This document shows positions 31,053 through 39,023 of a stretch of DNA of 64,000 nt, piece by piece. The translations under genes were made by a program, and so were the position numbers. How positions within the stretch are numbered: the stretch's first letter is position 1; every line of letters starts with the position of its first letter. The notes beneath the pieces are model-generated. The model saw nothing but the letters and a program-made list of their open reading frames with translations, had not been told where the DNA came from and searched no databases. This DNA comes from Actinospineispora eucalypti (GTDB lineage Bacteria > Actinomycetota > Actinomycetes > Mycobacteriales > Pseudonocardiaceae), in NCBI GenBank assembly GCA_014208095.1, contig JACHMT010000004.1, positions 868,001 through 932,000 of the forward strand, in the 5' to 3' direction.

Positions 31053-31247
31053 GCCAGAAGTATGCAGCAACGCCCGCGCCGGACAAATCTTAATACCGAA
31101 TTGCGTTAAGCGCATTTGACTAGCTACCGGCGCTTGCTTGCCCGGGTGTGGTCCGAGGCGCCCCGGCCAGACTGACCTAACAGTTTAAGGTAAATGTATG
31201 GTCATGTGCCCTGAGCGGTCCCCGAACGGTCGCGTACGTTGTCCGGC

Positions 31248-31556
31248 ATGACGGCAGCGGAGCACCTGGTACAGGTGCAGCCCGCCGGCGTGGAGTTCAC
31301 CGTGCCCGAGGGCGAGCCGGTGATGCGCGCCGCGCAGCGGCTGAACCTGCGCTGGCCGAACGTGTGCGGCGGCGAGGCGATGTGCGGTGTCTGCTTCGTG
31401 CGGGTGCTGGAGGGTGCCGAGCACACCAGCGAGATGAAGCGCGAGGAGCGGTTCCGCCTGGACTTCGTCGGCAAGGGCAAGGACGACACCGCCCGGCTGG
31501 CCTGCCAGCTGCGCATCACCGGCCCGGTAACCCTGTTCAAACGCGGCGTCCGTTAG
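31248..31556 (+). CDS. Plant-type [2Fe-2S] ferredoxin
   Basis: 102 residues. Cluster ligands C40-x5-C46-x2-C49-x36-C86 (NVCGGEAMCGVC ... ARLACQL) in a beta-grasp fold (VQPAGVEFTVPEGEPVMRAAQRLNLRWP). It transfers one electron to an oxygenase or similar enzyme; no partner is adjacent. ATG at 31248 is used; TTG at 31239 would add three residues. The short C-terminus ends in LFKRGVR. The 195-nt region 31053-31247 upstream holds only its promoter and that of the divergent TetR. Confidence 0.9.
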   Translation: MTAAEHLVQVQPAGVEFTVPEGEPVMRAAQRLNLRWPNVCGGEAMCGVCFVRVLEGAEHTSEMKREERFRLDFVGKGKDDTARLACQLRITGPVTLFKRGVR

Positions 31557-32176
31557 CTGATCGCGACGCGCAGGCCCAGGGTGAGGAGGAGGGTGCCCAT
31601 GATGCCGTCCAGTGCGCGGCGCACTCGGGGCGCGGCGAAGAAGCGGCGCAGTGAGCCGACCACCACGGCGACCGTCATCCACCACACCACGCTGGCCACC
31701 GCGCCGACCGCGGCCAGTGAGAGCGTGGCCAGGGTGCTCGCCGAGTGCGGCAGGAACTGCGGCAGCAGGGCCAGGAAGAACATCGCCACCTTGGGGTTGA
31801 GCAGGTTGCACAGCAACCCGTTCCGGAAGGCGCGCGTGGCGGACACCTCCGGCGGCGCCAGGGTGTCCAGTTCGGCGTAGCCGTTGCGGCGCACCGCCAA
31901 CCAGGCGCGCACGCCCAGTACCACCAGATAGGCCGCGCCGGCCAGCTTCACCACCGTGAACGCCACCGCCGAAGCGGCCAGCAGCGCGGCCACTCCCAGC
32001 GCGATGGCCACCACCCAGAGGAACACCCCGCAGGTGATGCCGAGCGCGCACGCCATGCCCGCGCGGCGCCCGCCGAGCAGGGCGCTGCGGGTGACCATCA
32101 CGAAGTCGGGGCCCGGCGTCATCGCGCCGGCCAGCACGACCAGTAGGAACAGTGCGGCGGTGGAGGGGGCAATCAC
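31553..32176 (-). CDS. LysE/RhtB-family amino-acid exporter
   Basis: 207 residues, six predicted membrane segments. N-terminal signature GAMTPGPDFVMVTRSALLGGRRAGMACALGI, then NGLLCNLLNPKVAMFFLALLPQFLP. It is a second, diverged LysE-family gene in the window (the other is at 2631). It ends 4 nt inside the ferredoxin stop (convergent) and starts with GTG at 32176. It is divergent from a TetR gene, which may control it through the palindrome at 32212. Confidence 0.87.
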   Translation of the reverse strand: MIAPSTAALFLLVVLAGAMTPGPDFVMVTRSALLGGRRAGMACALGITCGVFLWVVAIALGVAALLAASAVAFTVVKLAGAAYLVVLGVRAWLAVRRNGYAELDTLAPPEVSATRAFRNGLLCNLLNPKVAMFFLALLPQFLPHSASTLATLSLAAVGAVASVVWWMTVAVVVGSLRRFFAAPRVRRALDGIMGTLLLTLGLRVAIS

Positions 32177-32211
32177 GTTAGCCAGGGTAATCGGTTCGCC
32201 GCGTTCGGAGA

Positions 32212-32230
32212 ACTAGAATAAGATTCTAGT
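32212..32230. promoter_or_regulatory. Operator palindrome abutting the TetR start
   Basis: ACTAGAAT-AAG-ATTCTAGT is a perfect 8-bp inverted repeat with a 3-bp centre, one base before the GTG at 32232. The TetR transcript would therefore be leaderless or overlap the operator. It lies between that gene and the divergent LysE gene. Confidence 0.75.
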
Positions 32231-32231
32231 C

Positions 32232-32918
32232 GTGTCGCCGACCACCCGCCCCGGCCAGGCGCGCCGGGCCGTGATCCTGGCCGCCGCGCTGGACTCGTTC
32301 CTCGAGCACGGCATCGCGGGCGCCTCGATCGAGGACGTGTGTGCCCGCTCCGGGGCCAGCGTGGGCAGCGTCTACCACCACTTCGGCGGCAAGGAGGGGC
32401 TGGCCGGCGCGGTGTTCCGGGCCGCGCTCGGCGACTACCAGCGGGTCTTCCTCGCCGCGTTGCGCGCGTACCCGGACGACGCGGCCGGCGGCATCCGCGC
32501 GGTGGTGCGCGAACACCTGCGCTGGTGCCTCGCCGAGGCGCCGGAGCGGGCCCGGTTCCTGCTGCTGCACGGCGACGCCGCGCGCGGCGACGGAGACGCC
32601 GCGGTGGAGCAGAACCGGGAGTTCTTCGCCGAGGCGCTGGCCTGGCTGCGCCGGCACGTCGAGCACCACCCGGACCTGGACCTGGCCTACGCGCTGTGGC
32701 TGGGTCCGGCCCAGGAGTACTGCCGGCTGCGGCTGACCGGCCGCACCACCAGCGACCCGGCCCGGGCGGCCGAGGTGCTGGCCGACGGCGCGGTGCGCGC
32801 GCTGTTCCCGACCGGGCCGACCGATCCGGCCAGGCCGACCGATCCGACCGATCCGGCCGATCCGACCGATCCGGCCGATCCGACCGGGCCGACTGATCCC
32901 ACCGAGAGGAGACCATGA
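32232..32918 (+). CDS. TetR-family regulator with an Asp-Pro-Thr repeat tail
   Basis: 228 residues. HTH: GIAGASIEDVCARSGASVGSVYHHFGGKEGLAGAVF. The ligand domain resembles TetR_C_33-like proteins. The last 36 residues are low complexity, alternating TDP, ADP and TGP, encoded by 9-bp tandem units such as GATCCGGCC between 32815 and 32900. The tail is probably recent and disordered. Stop and next start overlap (ATGATG), so the regulator is co-transcribed with the enoyl-CoA hydratase. Confidence 0.87.
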   Translation: MSPTTRPGQARRAVILAAALDSFLEHGIAGASIEDVCARSGASVGSVYHHFGGKEGLAGAVFRAALGDYQRVFLAALRAYPDDAAGGIRAVVREHLRWCLAEAPERARFLLLHGDAARGDGDAAVEQNREFFAEALAWLRRHVEHHPDLDLAYALWLGPAQEYCRLRLTGRTTSDPARAAEVLADGAVRALFPTGPTDPARPTDPTDPADPTDPADPTGPTDPTERRP

Positions 32919-33769
32919 TGGAGCGGACCTATGCGGAGGTGCTGGCGGCGGCCGAGCAGTCGGGCGTGGAGCTGGTGGCCACCGAGCACCGGGGTGACCA
33001 CGCGATCGTCCGGCTGGCCGACCCGGACAAGCTGAACGTGCTGTCCGCCCCGCTCACCGTGCAGCTGCGGGCCGCGCTGGAGCGGCTGGTCATCGACCGC
33101 GATGTGCGTTCGGTGGTGATCACCGGGGCGGGCCGCGCGTTCAGTGCCGGCGGGGACCTGCGGATGATGTCGGAGGCCACCGAGCGGCTGCGCGACCCGG
33201 CGGACGTCGAGGGGGCCAGCCTGCCCTGGCAGTGGATCCGCTACCAGTTCGGCGGCATCGCGCGCCTGATCGCCCGGTCGGACAAGGCGTTCGTGGCGGC
33301 GCTGAACGGGCCGGCCGCCGGGGTGGGACTGGCGTTCGCGCTGGCCTGCGACCTCACGCTGGCCGCCCGGGGCGCGGTGCTGGTGCCGGCGTTCGGCAAG
33401 CTCGGCCTGCTGCCCGAGGTGGGCACCAGCTGGGCGCTGACCCGGGCGCTGGGCTACCGGCGGGCGTTCGCGTACTACGTCGGCGGGGAGCACATCGACG
33501 CGGAGCGCGCGCTGGAGCTGGGCCTGGTGAACGAGGTCGTGCCGGCGGAGGAGCTGTTGGCGGCCGCGCTGGACTGGTGCGCCAAGGTGGCCGCGCTGCC
33601 GCCGCACGCGCTGGCCATGGCCAAGCCGCTGCTGCGTTCGGCCGCCGAGCTGTCCTGGGAGCACGCGCTGACCATGGAGGAGTTCGCCGAGCCGCTGTGC
33701 TTCACCACCGAGGGATTTGCGAACGGTGTTCGCCAGGTCATCGCGCAGACCTCCGGCGACGGACAGTGA
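32915..33769 (+). CDS. Enoyl-CoA hydratase/isomerase-family protein
   Basis: 284 residues of the crotonase fold. Oxyanion-hole segment 1 VVITGAGRAFSAGGDLRMM, segment 2 VAALNGPAAGVGLAFALACDLTLAA. A Glu in FGKLGLLPEVGTSW at the second catalytic position, with the first Glu absent from the usual site, fits isomerase or hydratase variants. AGGAGA precedes the ATG. Its autoregulated TetR neighbour suggests an acyl-CoA ligand. Chain specificity unknown. Confidence 0.87.
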   Translation: MMERTYAEVLAAAEQSGVELVATEHRGDHAIVRLADPDKLNVLSAPLTVQLRAALERLVIDRDVRSVVITGAGRAFSAGGDLRMMSEATERLRDPADVEGASLPWQWIRYQFGGIARLIARSDKAFVAALNGPAAGVGLAFALACDLTLAARGAVLVPAFGKLGLLPEVGTSWALTRALGYRRAFAYYVGGEHIDAERALELGLVNEVVPAEELLAAALDWCAKVAALPPHALAMAKPLLRSAAELSWEHALTMEEFAEPLCFTTEGFANGVRQVIAQTSGDGQ

Positions 33770-34019
33770 ATTGAAATTCACACGCGACCCGCGAGGCATA
33801 AACTAAAAGTTGTAGATAGAGTGCTTTAAATCTGCAAGCGTGTCGCCGAACATGCCGTGATGCCTGGTTGACGTGCTGCGCGGCGGCATGTAGAGGTTGA
33901 TCTGGCGGTTCGTCGGTGGGCGTGATACCGGTGACAGATTTGTCGCGAAAAATGCGCGCAAGCCCTAGCGGGGCGCTGCTTGCCCGTTAAACAATGGGCG
34001 CGTCCGGTGAGGGAGCCGC

Positions 34020-34973
34020 ATGACCGACAACGTCGAGCTGAGGCACATGCGGGCCTTGGTCGCCATCGGGGACGAGTTGCACCTCGGCCGTGCGGCGCGC
34101 CGGCTGCACATCACCCAGCAGGCGCTCGGCGCCCGGCTCCGCGAGCTCGAGGAGGAGCTGGGCGTGCGGCTGCTCCACCGCATCGTCGGCACCGTGGAGC
34201 TGTCCGAGGCCGGCCGCGAGCTGCTCGGCCACGCGCGGATGATCCTCGCCTCGGTGGACAGCGCCTGCCGCCAGACCCGGCGGGCCGGCCGGGCCCAGCC
34301 GGGCGAGCTGCGGCTGGCCTACACGCCGAGCCTGGCCCCGGAGACCCTGCCGCACGTGGCCGCCGCCTTCCGCGCCGGCTCGCCGGGCATCCGGCTGAGC
34401 ACCTGCGAGATGTGGCAGCAGGAGGCGACCCGGGGCGTGGCCGAGGGGCTCTACGACGCCGGCATGGCCCGCCACCCGGCACTGCCCGAAGGGCTGGACT
34501 GCCGGGTGGTGCGGGCCGAGCCGCTCGGTGTGCTGCTCGGCGGCGGGCACCGGCTGGCCGCGCTGGACCGGGTCCCGGTGCGCGCGCTGGCCGACAGCGT
34601 GCTGGCGATCTGGCCCCGGGACATGTCGCCCGGCTTCTACGATGCGGTGGCCGCGCTGTTCCCCACCAACCTGGCCGCCGGCCGGGTGCGCGAGATGGAG
34701 AACTTCGGCTCGGACGTGCACGCCCGGATGGAGATCGCCTCCGGCCGCGCCTTCCAGCCCGCCTTCGAGACGCAGCACGACTGGTTGCCGCCGGGCTGGG
34801 TGTGGCGCCCGCTGAGCCCGAGCGCGACGATCGGCGTGCACCTGTTCTTCCGCGCCGGCATGCGCAGCCCGGCGCTGTGCGCACTGATCTCCGCCGCGCT
34901 GACCACCGCCGCCGCCCGGGGCTGGCTCGCCACCGAGGAGCCCTCAGCCGGCTACGCCGCCGGCGCCAACTGA
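34020..34973 (+). CDS. LysR-family transcriptional regulator
   Basis: 317 residues. N-terminal winged HTH: LRHMRALVAIGDELHLGRAARRLHITQQALGARLRELEEELGVRLLHR. The C-terminal substrate-binding domain is periplasmic-binding-protein-like (LRLAYTPSLAPETLPHVAAAFRA...). GGGAG precedes the ATG. The 250-nt region 33770-34019 before it is less GC-rich and contains CATGCCG/CGGCATG and GCAAGC/GCTTGC inverted pairs but no gene. No divergent partner is present. Confidence 0.88.
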   Translation: MTDNVELRHMRALVAIGDELHLGRAARRLHITQQALGARLRELEEELGVRLLHRIVGTVELSEAGRELLGHARMILASVDSACRQTRRAGRAQPGELRLAYTPSLAPETLPHVAAAFRAGSPGIRLSTCEMWQQEATRGVAEGLYDAGMARHPALPEGLDCRVVRAEPLGVLLGGGHRLAALDRVPVRALADSVLAIWPRDMSPGFYDAVAALFPTNLAAGRVREMENFGSDVHARMEIASGRAFQPAFETQHDWLPPGWVWRPLSPSATIGVHLFFRAGMRSPALCALISAALTTAAARGWLATEEPSAGYAAGAN

Positions 34974-35014
34974 TCCGGCCCGCGTCTCAACGGGATAGCC
35001 CGTAGGACGACTGG

Positions 35015-35039
35015 CCGTAGCCGGCGGGCCTGGCTACGG
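35015..35039. terminator. Hairpin between LysR and kinase-like genes
   Basis: CCGTAGCC (35015-35022) pairs perfectly with GGCTACGG (35032-35039) across a 9-nt loop, 42 nt after the LysR stop and 8 nt before the next GTG. Termination or translation control are both possible; there is no U-run. Confidence 0.4.
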
Positions 35040-35046
35040 TCGGCTG

Positions 35047-36135
35047 GTGACGGTGCCGGAGGAGATCACAACGGAGTGGTTGACCGGGGCGCTCGGCCGG
35101 GCGGGGGTGCTCGGCGAGGGTGCGCGGGTGGTGGCCGCGAGCGGCGACCGGATAGGAACGGGGCAGGTGGCGCGGAACGTGCGCTACCAGCTGGAGTACG
35201 CCGGCGGCGAGGGGCCGCGCTCGGTGGTCGTCAAGTCGGCCTCGCCCGACCCGACCAGCCGGGCGGTGGCCACCCAGATGGGCCTCTACCTGCGCGAGGT
35301 GAGCTTCTACCAGGAACTGGCGCCCAAGCTGGGCATCCGCACCCCGCGTTGCTTCCACGCCGAGTCGGACGCGGAGACGCACGGGTTCGTGCTGCTCATG
35401 GAGGACCTGACGCCGATCGAGGCGGTGGACCAGCTGACCGGGTTCGGCCCGGACCACGCCGCGCTGGCCTGCGCGCAGGCGGTGGGCATGCACGCCCCGC
35501 TGTGGGGCGACGACTGGGCGGCCGCCCGCCCCTGGCTGGGCGGCACCGGCGGCGGCCCCGGTGAGCACGCCGGCCCGGAGCACGCCACGCTGCCGCTGGT
35601 CCAGCTGGTCCAGGGTTTCCTGGAGCGCTACGCCGACGCGCTGAAACCGGACACCCGGCGGGTGATCGAGCGACTCGGCGCGCGGGTTCTCGACGTCACC
35701 CGGCCGAGACCGGGGCCGCGCACCGTGCAGCACGGTGACTACCGGCCGGACAACATGCTGTTCGCCGGGCGGGGCGGGGAGGTGCCGCTGACCGTGGTCG
35801 ACTGGCAGACCGTGGCCTGGGGGCCGGCGCTGGTGGACATCGCGTTCCTGCTCGGCACCAGCCTGGGCGTGGAGGCCCGCCGGACCCACGAGCGCGACCT
35901 GCTGCGGGACTACCACGCCGGGCTGTGCGCCGCCGGGGTAACCGGCTACGGCTGGGACGAGTGCTGGGCCGACTACCGCCGCCACGCCTGCTACGCGGTC
36001 ACCTTCCTGGCCCCGGCCGCCATGCTGGTGCAGCGCACCGACCGGGGGGACGCGATGTTCCTGGCCGCGCTGGACCGGGCCTGCGCCCAGATCACCGACC
36101 TGGAGTCCGAACAACTTCTGGAGAGTTCGTGCTGA
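35047..36135 (+). CDS. Aminoglycoside/ecdysteroid-kinase-like phosphotransferase
   Basis: 362 residues with the APH/EcKinase fold. N-lobe Lys in SVVVKSA, glutamate region REVSFYQELAPKLGIRTPRC, catalytic Brenner motif V-Q-H-G-D-Y-R-P-D-N-M-L, and metal-binding V-V-D-W-Q-T. These proteins phosphorylate small hydroxylated molecules; actinobacterial members often lie near steroid or lipid catabolism genes. The substrate is unknown. GTG start at 35047. The next gene starts within its last codons (7-nt overlap), so the two are functionally linked. Confidence 0.82.
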   Translation: MTVPEEITTEWLTGALGRAGVLGEGARVVAASGDRIGTGQVARNVRYQLEYAGGEGPRSVVVKSASPDPTSRAVATQMGLYLREVSFYQELAPKLGIRTPRCFHAESDAETHGFVLLMEDLTPIEAVDQLTGFGPDHAALACAQAVGMHAPLWGDDWAAARPWLGGTGGGPGEHAGPEHATLPLVQLVQGFLERYADALKPDTRRVIERLGARVLDVTRPRPGPRTVQHGDYRPDNMLFAGRGGEVPLTVVDWQTVAWGPALVDIAFLLGTSLGVEARRTHERDLLRDYHAGLCAAGVTGYGWDECWADYRRHACYAVTFLAPAAMLVQRTDRGDAMFLAALDRACAQITDLESEQLLESSC

Positions 36136-37229
36136 TCCCCTTCGACGACTACCCGGTGCACCAGACCGCGCTGCCGCTGGCCCAGTCCGGCGGCGGCAAC
36201 CCCGACCACTACGACCGGTTCTGGTTCAACGGCTACACCGAGGACTTCTACTTCGCGGTGGCGCTGGGCAGCTACCCGAACCGGGGCGTGATCGACGGCG
36301 CGTTCGCCGTGGTGCACCGGGGCGAACAGCGTTCCGTGTTCGCCTCCGGCCGGGCGCCGGTGGACCGGGCCCGCACCGAGGTGGGGCCGATCCGGATCGA
36401 GATCGTGGAGCCGATGCGGGTGAACCGGGTGCGGGTGAGCGCCCCGGAGCACGGCCTGGAGGCCGACCTGACCTTCCGCTCCCGAACCCCGGCGCACGAG
36501 GAGCCCCGGCAGACCCGCTACGCCGGGGCCCGGCTGAACATGGACGTCACCCGGGCCACCTCGCTGGGCAGTTGGACCGGCGAGATCAAGGTGGACGGCG
36601 AACCGGTGGCGTTGCCGGACACCTGGTTCGGCACCAAGGACCGGTCCTGGGGGGTTCGCCCGGTCGGGCTGCCGGCGCCGGCCGCGCCGGAGCCCTCGGC
36701 GGCGCAGTTCTTCTTCCTCTGGGCGCCGCTCAACTTCGACGACTGCGCGCTGCACTACATGGTGTTCGAGGACGCCGAGGGGGTGCCGTGGGCGGAGACC
36801 GGCGCGCGGTTGCCGCTGATCGGCCCGGACGACCCGGTGACCGACGCCTCGGGCGTGCGGGAGCTGGCCGCCCGGCACGCGATCCGCTGGGCGCCCGGCA
36901 CCCGGAGGGCCGCGAGCGCCGCGCTGCGGCTGGCCGGCGACGACGACCCGGTGCAGCTGGAGCCGCTGCTCACCTTCCGGATGCGCGGCGCCGGCTACTT
37001 CCACCCCACCTGGGGGCACGGGCTGTGGCACGGCGAGGCGGTCACCGGCGCCGAGCGGCACCGGGTGGAGGAGCTGGACAAGCTGGCCCCGGACCACGTG
37101 CACATCCAGCAGGTGGTGCGGGCGCGCTGGGGCGGGCGCACCGGCATGGGCGTGCTGGAGCAGATCGTGATCGGCCCGCACGCGCCCAGCGGGTTCACCG
37201 AGTTCCTGGACGGCGCGCCGGAACGGTGA
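36129..37229 (+). CDS. Uncharacterised partner of the kinase-like protein (possible lipocalin-like fold)
   Basis: 366 residues, soluble, no signal peptide. I recognise no named family with certainty. Motifs such as HYDRFWFNGYTEDFYFAVALGSYPN and WFGTKDRSWGVRP resemble the two-domain DUF7064/7065-like or CrtC-like lipocalin proteins that often follow APH-like genes in actinobacteria. GTG at 36129 has GGAGAG upstream and overlaps the kinase gene. A role in the same pathway is inferred from coupling only. It ends one base before the convergent fluoride-channel gene. Confidence 0.55.
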   Translation: MLIPFDDYPVHQTALPLAQSGGGNPDHYDRFWFNGYTEDFYFAVALGSYPNRGVIDGAFAVVHRGEQRSVFASGRAPVDRARTEVGPIRIEIVEPMRVNRVRVSAPEHGLEADLTFRSRTPAHEEPRQTRYAGARLNMDVTRATSLGSWTGEIKVDGEPVALPDTWFGTKDRSWGVRPVGLPAPAAPEPSAAQFFFLWAPLNFDDCALHYMVFEDAEGVPWAETGARLPLIGPDDPVTDASGVRELAARHAIRWAPGTRRAASAALRLAGDDDPVQLEPLLTFRMRGAGYFHPTWGHGLWHGEAVTGAERHRVEELDKLAPDHVHIQQVVRARWGGRTGMGVLEQIVIGPHAPSGFTEFLDGAPER

Positions 37230-37230
37230 C

Positions 37231-37593
37231 CTATCGCGCCAGGTACCGGCCGAGCGCGGCCGCCGCCAGGCCGAGCAGCAGGCTGACCAGCAGGTTGGCC
37301 GTCGCCGCGATGGGGCGGCGCTGCTCGGCCAGCCGCTGCGAGTCCAGCATCCAGGTGGAGAAGGTGGTGTACGCGCCGAGTGTGGCCGTGCCGACCAGCA
37401 GGGTCGCCGTGCGGCCCCAACCGGCCGCGTTGACCGCGCCGAGCAGCAGCGCCCCGGACACGTTGACCACCAGGATGCCGTACGGGAATCGCCGGCCCAG
37501 CCACGCGGAGACCCGCCCGTCCAGCGGCAGCCGCAGCACCGAGCCGAGCCCTCCCAGCAGCACCACGCCGATCCACACCACGGGGCTGATCAT
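37231..37593 (-). CDS. crcB: Fluoride channel subunit CrcB/Fluc (second of a pair)
   Basis: 120 residues, four membrane helices. GGLGSVLRLPLDG in TM1 (G-x-x-x-R), VVNVSGALLLG in TM2, GTATLGAYTTFSTWML in TM3 with the Phe-box and Ser/Thr ladder. Fluc proteins form dual-topology dimers that export F-; paired genes encode fixed opposite subunits. ATG at 37593 overlaps the first subunit's stop by 4 nt. Positive-inside differences between the two genes would be expected. Confidence 0.9.
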   Translation of the reverse strand: MISPVVWIGVVLLGGLGSVLRLPLDGRVSAWLGRRFPYGILVVNVSGALLLGAVNAAGWGRTATLLVGTATLGAYTTFSTWMLDSQRLAEQRRPIAATANLLVSLLLGLAAAALGRYLAR

Positions 37594-37976
37594 GCGCGAA
37601 CCGCCCGCCGCACCAGGACGCTCGCCGCGTGCGCGACCAGCAGCCCGCCGGCCAGGCTGGCCGCCAGGTAGCCGGCGAGCAGCCGGTACGCGCCGTCGTC
37701 CAGCATCCCGAGCAGCTCTACCTGAAGCGTGGAGAACGTGGTCAGCCCGCCGCACACGCCGGTGCACAGCAGCGGGCGCACGTACACGGGCGCCGGCCGG
37801 TGCTCCAGCCAGGTCGCCCACCAGCCGAGCAGCCCGGAGCCGACGATGTTGGCGATGAACGTGGCCCACGGCCAGTGCCCCGCCCCCGCCGGCACCCCCA
37901 GCACCAGCGCCGCCCGCCCCACCGTCCCCAGACTCCCCCCCACGAACGCCGCCCCAACCACCCGCCACTCCGGCAC
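37590..37976 (-). CDS. crcB: Fluoride channel subunit CrcB/Fluc (first of a pair)
   Basis: 128 residues, four helices. VGGSLGTVGR (TM1), TFIANIVGSGLLGWW (TM2), CTGVCGGLTTFSTLQVE (TM3). GTG at 37976 is chosen because GGGAGGGGG is 6 nt upstream. A longer frame from an ATG upstream would translate the repeat array at 37995 and is rejected. No fluoride riboswitch is visible ahead of it. Confidence 0.88.
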   Translation of the reverse strand: MPEWRVVGAAFVGGSLGTVGRAALVLGVPAGAGHWPWATFIANIVGSGLLGWWATWLEHRPAPVYVRPLLCTGVCGGLTTFSTLQVELLGMLDDGAYRLLAGYLAASLAGGLLVAHAASVLVRRAVRA

Positions 37977-37994
37977 CCGAGCCCCCTCCCGTCC

Positions 37995-38067
37995 GTGTCG
38001 CGGATTCTGCCAGCCCATATCGCTCGTCCTCCCGGGCCATATCGCGCCTCCTGCCACCCCGTGTCGC
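37995..38067 (-). repeat. 22-bp tandem array upstream of the fluoride-channel genes
   Basis: Read on the minus strand, units at 38067-38046, 38045-38024 and 38023-38002, then a partial at 38001, each begin GCGACACGG or GCGATATGG. The unit GCGATATGGGCTGG is identical in its first 14 bases to one in the synthetase gene at 8616. The array separates the crcB pair from the divergent nitronate monooxygenase gene. Confidence 0.75.
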
Positions 38068-38103
38068 GGATTCCGACACACCGACGATTGAGGTGACCGA
38101 ACC

Positions 38104-39018
38104 GTGTTGACCCCCGTACTGCGCGACCGGCTGCGCCTGCCGTTGATCGCGGCGCCGATGACGGCGGTGTCCGGGCCGGAACTGGTGATCGCGGCCTGCC
38201 GGGGCGGGGTGATCGGGTCCTTCCCCGCCCACAACGCGCGCACCACCGAAGAGCTGGACGCCTGGCTCACCCGGATCGCCGCCGCCCTGGACACGGACGG
38301 CGCCCCGGTCGCGCCCAACCTGGTGGTGCACCGGAGCAACCCCCGGCTGGCCGACGACGTGGCTTGCCTGGCCCGGCACCGGGTGCCGCTGGTGATCACC
38401 AGCGTGGGCTCCCCGGCGGCGGTGCTCGGCCCGCTGCGGGACGCCGGCTGCCTGGTCTTCGCCGACGTGGCCAGCATGCGGCACGTGGACCGGGCGCTGG
38501 CGCTGGGAGTGGACGGGCTGGTGCTGCTGACCGCCGGCGCCGGCGGCCAGACCGGCTGGCACAACCCGCTGGCCTTCCTGCGCGCGGTCCGCCGCCGGTA
38601 CGACGGGCCGCTGGTGCTGGCCGGCGGGATCGCGGACGGCGCCGCGCTGCTGGCCGCCCAGGTGGCCGGCGCCGACCTGGCCTACATGGGCACCAAGTTC
38701 ATCGCCACCGAGGAGAGCATGGCCGGCGCGGAGTACCGGGCCGCCCTGGTTGCGGCCACCCTGGACGACATCACGCAGACCTCCGGGCCGACCGGCCTGC
38801 CGGCGAACCTGCTGGCCGGCAAGGTGGACCCGGACGCCGGCGCCGGGCAGTCCACCGGCTTCCGGTTCGACGTGATCGCCGGGGCCACGGAGGTGTGGGC
38901 GGCCGGCCACAGTGTGTGCGGGGTGGACGCGGTGCTGGGCGTCGCCGAGCTGATCGAGCGGACGCACCGCGAGTACTCGGCGGCCGCCGAGGCCATGACC
39001 CGAAACCACATATACTGA
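38104..39018 (+). CDS. Nitronate monooxygenase (2-nitropropane dioxygenase family)
   Basis: 304-residue FMN TIM-barrel protein. LIAAPMTAVSGPELVIAAC at strand 1, VPLVITSVGSP, DGLVLLTAGAGGQTGWHNPLAFL with the active-site His-region, VLAGGIADGAALLAAQVAGADLAYMGTKFIATEES phosphate-binding end. It oxidises nitronates with O2 or acts as a related flavin oxidoreductase. GTG at 38104 starts right after the repeat array. The CGNR regulator gene begins 5 nt after its stop. Confidence 0.85.
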   Translation: MLTPVLRDRLRLPLIAAPMTAVSGPELVIAACRGGVIGSFPAHNARTTEELDAWLTRIAAALDTDGAPVAPNLVVHRSNPRLADDVACLARHRVPLVITSVGSPAAVLGPLRDAGCLVFADVASMRHVDRALALGVDGLVLLTAGAGGQTGWHNPLAFLRAVRRRYDGPLVLAGGIADGAALLAAQVAGADLAYMGTKFIATEESMAGAEYRAALVAATLDDITQTSGPTGLPANLLAGKVDPDAGAGQSTGFRFDVIAGATEVWAAGHSVCGVDAVLGVAELIERTHREYSAAAEAMTRNHIY

Positions 39019-39023
39019 GTTCA

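Noticed and set aside
37977..38103. Fluoride riboswitch upstream of crcB
   Set aside because: The upstream region is a 22-bp repeat array and shows none of the crcB-motif conserved core.
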